From contig NC_092875.1 in NCBI RefSeq assembly GCF_028372415.1, forward strand, positions 52,452,771 to 52,516,770: DNA of 64,000 nt. The letters run 5' to 3'. Origin of the DNA: Notamacropus eugenii. Its lineage: Eukaryota; Chordata; Mammalia; Diprotodontia; Macropodidae. Under the pieces are notes generated by a model. That model did no database searches, was not told where the DNA came from, and saw only the letters and a program-made list of their open reading frames with translations. This document shows positions 56,726-64,000 of the stretch, in pieces (positions within the stretch are counted from its first letter, which is position 1; every line of letters starts with the position of its first letter). The position numbers were made by a program, and so were the translations under genes.

Positions 56726-59440
56726 CCCCCTACATTTACATTTAATTTTATTTTCTCAATAACATGTAAACACAAAGTTTTAACACTGATCTTAAAAAAA
56801 TTTTAAGTTCCATATTCTTTCCCAGCTCCCTACTATGCCTACCTCCCACTCCTTGAGAGGGCAAAGTATTTGATATAGATTATATATGTGCAGTCATGCA
56901 AAACATTTGCATATTAGTCATGTTGCAAAAGAAAATGTTGATCAAAAAACCCCAAAGACAATAAAGAAAGTAAAAAAAAAGTATGCTTCTATCTGCATTC
57001 AAACTCTATCAGTTCTTTCCTGGAGGTGGATAGCATTTTTCATCATAAGTTAATTGTCTTGGATCACTATATTGTTGAAAATAGCTAAGTCATTTCACAG
57101 TTGATCATTATACGACATTGCTGATACTGTATGTAATGTTTTCCTGTTGTGCTTACTTCACTTTACATCAGTTCTTGTAAGTCTTCTCAAGTTTTTCTGA
57201 AAGCATCCTGCTCATCATTTCTTATAGCACAATAGTATTCCATCAGAATAATATGCCACAATTTGTTTAACCACTTCTTAATTGATGGGCATCCCCTCAA
57301 AGTCCAATGCTTTGCCACCACCAAAATAGCTATTATAAATATTTTGTACATAAAGGTCCTTTTCCTTTTAAAAAATCTCTTTGGGACCAAGATCTAGTAG
57401 TTGTATTTCTAAATCAAAGGTATGCACTCTTTTACAGACCTTTGGGCATAGCTCTATTCTCCAGAATGGTTAGATCAGTTCAGAATTCCATAAATGGTGC
57501 ATTGGTGTCCCATTTTCCCACATACTCTCCGACATTTATCATTTTCTTTTTCTGTCATTTTAGCCAAACTGATAGGCATAATGTGGTACATTTGAGTTGT
57601 TTTAATTCACATTTCTCTAATCAATAGTGATTTAGAGCATTTTTCATATGACTATCTATAGTCATATTTCTTCATCTGAAAATTTCCCATTTATTTCCTT
57701 TGAGCATTTATCAATTGGGCAATGACTTTTACTCACTAATTTGACTCAATTCTCTATATATTTGATAAATGAGAACTTTACCTTAGATACTTGCTATAAA
57801 AATTTCCCCCTTCCCCTAGTTTCCTACTTTCTTTCCTAATCTTGGCTATGTTGATTTTTTTGTGCAAAACTTTTTAATTTGTTGCAATCAAAATTATCCA
57901 TTTTACATCTTGTAATGCTCTCTATCTCTTCTTTGGTCATAAATTCTTCTCTTATTCATAGATTAGACTGCTAAAATATTCCATGCGCCCTTAATTTGCT
58001 TATGATTTCATGCTTTATGTCTAAATTATATTCCCATTTTAACCTTATCTTGGTATGTGGTATAAGATGTCAGTTTATACTTGGTTTCTGCCAAACCGCT
58101 CCTTAGTTTATCCGCAATTTTTTTCAGTGATTTCTTGTCCCCAAATCTTGAATCTTTGGGTCTGTCAACCTCTAGATTACTATGGTTATTTACACTGTGT
58201 CTTGAGTTCCAGATCTATTCCACTCCTCCACCACTCTATTTCTTAGCCAGTACCAGATTGTTTTGATGATTACTGCTTTGTAATACAGTTTGAGATTTGG
58301 TAAGCCATCTTTCTTCACATATTTTTTTCATTAATTCCATTGACCTTTTGTTCTGCCAGATAAATTTTTTTTTTTTAGTTCTAGCTCTAGTTTGATTAGC
58401 ATGGCACTGAAACGTAATTAGGTAGAATTGTCATTTTTATATTGGCTCAGCTTACACATAGGCAATTGACATTTTCCAGTTGTTTAGATCTGAGTTTATT
58501 TATGAGAAAAGTGTTTTGTAGTTGTGTTCATATAGTTCCTGGGTTTATCTTGGCAGGTAGACACTAAAGCATTTTATATTGTCTGCAGTTATTTTAAATG
58601 GAATTTCTCTTTCTATCCCTTCCTCCTGGATTTTCTTGGTAATGTAGAAAAATGATGATGATTTATGTGGGTTTATTTTATATCTTTCAATTTTCCTTAA
58701 GTTGTTAATTATTTCAACAAGGTTTTTAAGTTGATTCTCTAAGCATACCATTGCATCATCTACAAAGAATTATACTTTTGTTTCCTCATTGCCTGTTTTA
58801 ATTTCTTCAATTTCTTTTTCTTGTCTTATTGCCATAACTAGCATTTCTAGTACAACACTGAATGATGGTGATGTTAATGGGCATCCTTGCTTCACTCCTG
58901 TTTTTATTGGAGAGTCTTCTATTTTAGTCCCATTACAGATTACCTGCTGATGGTTTTAGATAGATATCATTTATCATTTTAAGGAAAGTTCCATTTATTC
59001 TTATGCTTTCTAGTGACTTTAATAGAAATGGGTGTTGTATTTTTTCAAAAGCTTTTTCTGTATCCCTTGAGAAAATAATGGTTTTTCATATTTTTGTTAT
59101 TGATATGGTCAAATATGCTGATGTTTTTCTAATATTGAACTAGCCATGCATTCCTGATATAAATCCCACCCCATCATAATATATTATCTTTATGACATAT
59201 GCTTCTATCTCCTTGCTAGTATTTTATTTAAAATGTTAGCATCAATATTCATTAGGGAAATTGGTCTACATTTTTCTTTCTCTTTTGACTCTTTCTGATT
59301 TAGGTATCAGCAGCATATTTGGGTAACAAGATGAATTTTCTAGGATTCTTTCTTTGCCAATTTTCCCAAATAATTTACTTAGTATTGGAATTAATTATTT
59401 TTTAAATGCTTAGTAGAATTCATTTGTGAATCCATCTGGT

Positions 59441-59453
59441 CCTGGGAATTATT
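59441..59453. repeat. target-site duplication of the translocase retrocopy, left copy
   Basis: CCTGGGAATTATT, repeated exactly at 60937-60949. It proves insertion into the L1 by L1-type retrotransposition. Confidence 0.85.
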
Positions 59454-60936
59454 ATTTTTTTTAGAGTCTCCTGTTTATTTATTGTTTAACAGCAGAATGC
59501 CCAATACAGATCATCATAACTGCCAAACAGTCAGCTGTGCAAAATAGTATATATAGTGCTTAAGTACAAATGGAAGACATGATTTTTTAAAATAAATACT
59601 TAAACACAAATTTATGGTCTTACAAAAGAGCATTTAAACTAGATGGTCTAAGTTGATCTGCCTCCTTGAACCCACAGAAACTGTTATTTTTCCAAAAACC
59701 ATATAATCAATATACTGAATCATCATCAGTTCCACTGTGTGAATAATGGATCACAATAAATGAGTCTCTTTTTCTAAGAGCTTTTTCTGGTTCCCCTGCA
59801 AAACGTGATCTGGCCTGGATGAAAAGACAACAGAAATTTCTTGAAGGTCAATGGTCCAAAATGCTAAGTATGGTTAAGTATTCTGCATGATCTATATTCA
59901 CTGGTTCCTTAGTTAGGATGTACTTAGATTACTTTCTTCAATTCATCATACAGCACAAGCGTGAAAGCTCCACCCATGCCTTGAAGAACATTGGACCAGG
60001 CACCCTTGAATAAAGCTTTGCCACCCTCATCTTTAGCAATCTTCTTCCAGTAGTCAATTGTCCCAGTATACATATCAGCTCATTTGCACCCAGACTGCAT
60101 CATCATTTGCCGCCTTACTGTTATCAAAGAGATAAGAGACCACACCTGCTACAGCAGTCACTGTTTGTGCAATCATTCAGCTTATCACAATATGAGTGTT
60201 CTTGGCATCTGAGAGCATACCTTTTGCTGTATCATAGATGCCAAAGTAAGCTGCTCTATAGATAATGATGTCCTGCACTGAGACGTTGAAACCTTGATAC
60301 AAGCCACGGATTCCATCAGACTTGGTGATTTTTACAAGGCAGTCTCCCAGGCCTTTGAATTCCCTCTCAGTGCCAGATTTCCCAACATCAGCTGCCAAGC
60401 AGGTTCTCACAAAATCCAAGGGGTAGACAAAGCAGAGAGAAGTGGCTCCAGCTGCACCACCAGAGGCAAGATTGCCAGCAAAATACCTCCAAAACTGTGT
60501 GTGCTTGTCCACTCCTCCACAAAACACCTGCTTATACTTATCCTTAAAGACAAAGTTAAGGGCCTGGGTGGGGAAATATCTGATGACATTTGCTGAGTTA
60601 CCCCGCCAGAAGGAAAGCACCCCTTGTTCCTTAGGAATTCGGACTATACAATCCACAATGCCTTTGTACTGCTTATCTGCAGCAATTTGTTTACTTGCAT
60701 GCTGCACCTGCAGTAGTAGCTTGACTTTCTCGATGGGAGCCACCGCCGTCTTGGAGATAGCAGTGGTGATGCCACCGGCCAGAAAGGCCTTGGCAAAGGA
60801 GATGGCCTGCTCCATCATGGTTACTGAGGGGGAAGGTGTTGGAGTTGGAGAAAGAAAGCCGGGTGAGAGAGGGCCGAAAGCTGGGGAAGTTGCTGCCACC
60901 TGCACACAGCCCCTTGCTACAGCTTAGACCAAAAGG
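59454..60936 (-). pseudogene. SLC25A6: ADP/ATP translocase (ANT3-like) processed pseudogene
   Basis: Intronless copy of a mitochondrial inner-membrane ADP/ATP carrier. The frame from 60818 reads [16 protein letters not shown], against [16 protein letters not shown] in ANT3. Two carrier signatures remain ([18 protein letters not shown]). ANT3-type residues are VDKHTQFW and [11 protein letters not shown], and the end reads DELKKVI. A Trp codon has become TGA (60177-60179). Downstream, one extra base near the third signature shifts the frame (SYLFDN for SYPFDT), a codon is missing, a second stop follows, RRRMMM reads RRQMMM, and a conserved Arg is Cys (RTCLAA). Coding homology ends at 59924. AATAAA lies near 59474-59483 and an A tail at 59454-59462. 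A 13-bp duplication, CCTGGGAATTATT, flanks it. Confidence 0.9.
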
Positions 60937-62429
60937 CCTGGGAATTATTTTTTATAGAGCTCATGATGCCTTGTTCAATTTCTTTTTCTAAGATACAGTT
61001 ATTTAAGTATTGTATTTCCTCTTCTGTTAATATGGGCCATATATATTAATAAACATTCATCCATTTCACTTAGATTGTCAAGTTTATTGGCATACAGTTG
61101 GACAAAATATCTCCTAATGCTTAAATTTCATGTTTATTGGTGGTGAATTTGCCCCTTTTATTTTTGATACTGGGAATTTGGTATTCTTATTTAATTTTTT
61201 TCAAAAATCAAACTAATCAATGGTCTATCTCTTTTATTGTCTCTGTCCCCCCCTCCCCTCCATTCAGCTCCTAGTTTTATTTTGTCTCAGTGGTTTTTCT
61301 TGCTTTCTATTTTGTTAATCTCTCATTTAATTTTCAGGATTTCCAATCTGGTATTTAAATGGAGATTTTTAAATTTGTTCTTTTTCTAGTTAGTTTCTAG
61401 TTTTCTAGTTTAATTGCATGTTCAATTTGTTGATCTGCTCTTTCTCTATTCTATTGATGTAAACATTTAGACATGTATACCCTCCCCTAAGTACTGCTTT
61501 GGCTGCATCCCATGAATTTTGGTGTGTTGGTCTCATTGTTGTCATTCTCTTTAATGAAACTATTGGTTGTTTTTATGACTTTTTCTTTGACCTAAATTCT
61601 TTTGGATTCAATTATTTAGTTTTCAATTAATTTTTAATGTATGCTTCCAAAGCACTTTATTGAATATAATTTCATTGCCTAATGGTTTGAAAAGGATTCA
61701 TTTAATATTTTTGCTTTTCTGCATTTGGTTGTGAGGTTCTTAATGCCATAATACCTCGTCAATTTCTGTGAAGGTTCTATGTATAGCTGAGGAAAAGGTA
61801 TATTTCTTTCTATTCCTATTCAATTTTCTCCAGTGGTCTATTTTACCTAACATTTGTAAAATTCTATTCCTCTCCTTAGCTTCTTTATTATTTATTTTGT
61901 GGTTATATTTATCTAGTTCTGAGAGGGGAAAGTTGAGGTTCCCTATAGTATAGTTTTATCATCTATTTCCTCCTGTAATTCATTTAAATTTCCTTTAAGA
62001 ATTTGGATGCTATGACATTTGGTACACACATATATGTACATATCTGTATTTATTTAGTATAGATATTGCTTTATTTTCTATAGTACCTTTTAGTAAAATG
62101 TAGATTCCCTGCTTATCTCTGTTAATTAGATCTTCTTTTGCTTTGTATGAGATCATAATTGCTAGCCCTACTCTATTTTTTTAATAGCAGAGGAATCATG
62201 ATAGATTTTACTCCAGCTCCTTATTTTAACTCTCTGTGTGTCTCTCTGTTTCAAGTGTCTTTCTTTTAAACAATATATTCTTGGATTCTGGTTTTTAATC
62301 TATTCTGATATCCACTTTTGTTTTATAGGTACATTCATCCCAATTCACATTTACAGTTATTATTATTAACTGTGTATTTCCGTCCATCCTATTTCCCCCG
62401 TTTATCCTTCTCTCTCTCTTTTTTTACCC

Positions 62430-62510
62430 TGTCCTCAGGAGGGATTTGAACCCAGGTCATTCCAACTCCAGGTTCAGGGCTCCATCCATTATGTCACCTA
62501 GCTGCCTAAT
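62430..62510 (-). repeat. SINE fragment (tRNA-like half)
   Basis: aggagggatttgaacccagg, then ccaactccaggttcagggct and atgtcacctagctgcct: reverse tRNA-related head. Confidence 0.7.
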
Positions 62511-62639
62511 GCCTTATCTGATGGGTATTATTCTCCTCTCACTGGACCATCTTTCATCTTCTATAGTTGAGCTAATAGACAATATGGACTGCTCATCAAC
62601 ACTATCATTGACTAATTTCTCTATATCAGGGCTAGGTCC

Positions 62640-62936
62640 ATAAAATAGTTTTTGTTTGATAGTTTGATTAGTATGTCATTGATTAAGTAAATTAATGTAA
62701 GTAGAATTGCCATTTATATTATGTGGCTCAGCCTGCCTATGAGCAATTAATATTTTTCTCATTCTTTAGATCTGACTTTATTTGTGTGAAAAGTGTTTGA
62801 TAACTGTGTTCATATAGTTCCTGCATTTGTCTTGGTAGGTAGACTCCCAAGTGTTTTAAACTGTCTACAGTTATGTTAAATGGAATTTGTCTTTCTATCT
62901 CTTGCTGCTGAGCTTTGTTGGTAATATGAGAGATAA
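62640..62936 (-). mobile_element. L1 ORF2 fragment joined to inter-ORF sequence
   Basis: Homologous to 58390-58650 of the neighbouring L1 (tcatatagttcctgcatttg versus tcatatagttcctgggttta). At about 62936 it changes abruptly to L1 inter-ORF sequence (gagagataatttgccccatt, as at 47219). Confidence 0.7.
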
Positions 62937-64000
62937 TTTGCCCCATTCCATTTCTCCCTTTCTCCTCCAGGTATATTTCTCTCTCACCACTTAATTTCAT
63001 TTTTTTAAGATATGATCCCATCCTATTCAATTCAATCTGTGCTTTCTGTCTCTGTGTGTGTGTGTGCATGTGTGTGTAATCCCACCCACTACCCAGATAC
63101 TGAAAAGTTTCAAGAGTTACAAATATTTTCTTTCCATGTAGGAATGTAAACAGTTCAACTTTAGTAAGTCCCTTATGACTTCTCTTTGCTGTTTACCTTT
63201 TCATGCTTCTCTTCATTCTTGTGTTTGAAAGTCAAATTTTCTTTTCAGCTCTGGTCTTTACATCAAGAATGCTTGAAAGTCCCCAATTTCATTGAAAGAC
63301 CATTTTTTCCCCTGAAGCATTGTACTCAGTTTTGCTGCGTAGGTGATTCTTGGTTCCAGTCCCAGCTCCCCTGACCTCCGGAATATCCTATTCCACGCCC
63401 TTTGATCCCTTAATGTAGAAGCTGCTAGATCTTGTGTTATCCTGATTGTATTTCCATATTCCATATTCCAATACTTGAATTGTTTCTTTCTAGCTGCTTG
63501 CAATATTTTCTTCTTGACCAGAGAACTCTGGAATTTGGCTACAATGTTCCTAGGAGTTTCTCTTTTTGGATCTCTTTCAGGCGGTGTTCTGTGGATTCCT
63601 TGAATACTTATTTTGCCCTCTGGTTGTAGAATCTCAGGGCGGTTTTCCTTGATAATTTCATGAAAGATGATGTCTAGGCTCTTTTTTTGATCATGGCTTT
63701 CAGGTAGTCCCATAATTTTTAAATTGTCTCTCCTAGATCTATTTTCCAGGTCAGTTGTTTTTCCAATGAGATATTTCACATTATCTTCCATTTTTTCATT
63801 CTTTTGGTTTTGTTTTGTGATTTCTTGGTTTCTCATAAAGTCATTAGCCTTGATCTGTTCCATTCTAATTTTGAAAGAACTATTTTCTTCAGTGAGCTTT
63901 TGAACCTCTTTTTCCATTTGGCTAATTCTGCTTTTGAAAGCATTCTTCTCCTCATTGGCTTTTTGAACCTCTTTTGCCAATTGAGTTAGCCTATTTTTCA
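62937..64000 (-). mobile_element. L1/HAL1 copy running off the window
   Basis: Inter-ORF region (62937-63230) followed by the 3' part of ORF1. Nucleotide similarity to 47219-48290 is high throughout, so it belongs to the same young family. A short TG/CA microsatellite at 63052-63078 is shared with 47347-47378. Confidence 0.85.
63258..63980 (-). CDS. L1/HAL1 ORF1 protein, partial
   Basis: 240 codons or more of open frame, homologous to residues from about 110 onward of the intact ORF1 at 47515-48603. It has coiled-coil heptads (AKEVQKANEEKNAF), RRDNLKIMGLPES, HRTPPERD, and IRITQDLAASTLRDQRAW. It contains a small in-frame insertion (YWNMEYGNTIR against YCGNTIR) created by a tandem ccatatt repeat at 63452-63468. 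The stop lies earlier than in the intact copy: it ends ...FQAFLM, lacking about the last 15 residues. The 5' part lies beyond the window. Confidence 0.75.
   Translation of the reverse strand: MAKEVQKANEEKNAFKSRISQMEKEVQKLTEENSSFKIRMEQIKANDFMRNQEITKQNQKNEKMEDNVKYLIGKTTDLENRSRRDNLKIMGLPESHDQKKSLDIIFHEIIKENRPEILQPEGKISIQGIHRTPPERDPKRETPRNIVAKFQSSLVKKKILQAARKKQFKYWNMEYGNTIRITQDLAASTLRDQRAWNRIFRRSGELGLEPRITYAAKLSTMLQGKKWSFNEIGDFQAFLM

Larger units (their letters stand above)
56729..62410 (-). mobile_element. long L1 LINE, 3' UTR to the start of ORF2 (carries a retrocopy)
   Basis: About 4.2 kb of L1 once the nested pseudogene is removed. Minus-strand content: ORF2 N-terminal sequence near 61000-62400, RT remains near 58850-59450, the post-RT region (tgaatctttgggtctgtcaa and cagtaccagattgttttga near 58150-58260), and the C terminus with NKLWHIILMEYYCAIRND (57187-57300). 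The 3' UTR ends at 56729. Stops and frame shifts are frequent. No long ORF1 is attached: similarity stops at gtgtatttccgtccatccta, the beginning of the inter-ORF region. Confidence 0.8.

Noticed and set aside
1-64000. tRNA genes, rRNA, CRISPR arrays, operons
   Set aside because: tRNA-like sequences are SINE heads lacking a full cloverleaf. No spaced direct-repeat array or bacterial gene layout is present.

Overview
This window looks like repeat-dense intergenic DNA from a marsupial, probably an Australian one. The assignment rests on the repeat mix, recognised by memory and not by a database search: abundant L2 copies and MIR-like CORE-SINEs with clear tails, tRNA-derived SINEs that end in a BovB-type tail (Mar1 type), a BovB/RTE LINE, L1 elements with the marsupial type of ORF1 and 3' UTR, and a half-L1 (HAL1) element. 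I find no working host gene. The only host protein-coding matches are two processed pseudogenes: a perilipin-3-like copy near 1.6-2.4 kb, and an ADP/ATP translocase (SLC25A6-like) copy near 59.5-60.9 kb.

Layout. 0-5 kb: SINE and L2 pieces, a CA/GA microsatellite and the PLIN3-like retrocopy inside an L2. 5-6.5 kb: a Tigger-like helix-turn-helix remnant beside a 222-bp inverted repeat whose arms are about 98.6% identical. 7-13 kb: fragments of an unusual LINE whose protein ends in a C2H2 finger, a tiny L1 that joins its 3' UTR straight to its 5' UTR, an LTR-like repeat, and a 5'-truncated L1. 13-17.3 kb: an L2 split by an L1 derivative without the reverse-transcriptase core. 17.75-21.5 kb: the longest copy of the C2H2-finger LINE. 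22-27.5 kb: L1, L2 and SINE fragments and short hAT-like foldbacks. 27.85-30.9 kb: a decayed BovB LINE with an L1 piece inside it. 31-37 kb: LTR-like repeats, a CR1/L3 fragment and old L1 sequence. 37.4-37.9 kb: a short element made only of the two ends of the C2H2-finger LINE. 41-42.5 kb: L2 reverse-transcriptase sequence. 45.8-50 kb: an old L1 broken by a complete, young-looking 2.79-kb HAL1 with an exact 14-bp target-site duplication, a GC-rich promoter and an open 362-codon ORF1. 52-55.4 kb: a second long copy of the C2H2-finger LINE carrying a SINE and an LTR. 56.7-64 kb: a long L1 on the minus strand carrying the translocase pseudogene, then another L1/HAL1 ORF1 that runs off the window.

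The elements form a dependency network. L1 supplies the machinery for HAL1, for the mini-L1 and for both processed pseudogenes. BovB shares its 3' tail with the Mar1-type SINEs, and the C2H2-finger LINE shares both ends with the short element at 37.4 kb. The least ordinary observations are the complete ORF1-only L1, the repeated loss of the L1 middle in independent copies, the LINE with a terminal C2H2 finger, and the near-identical inverted repeat.
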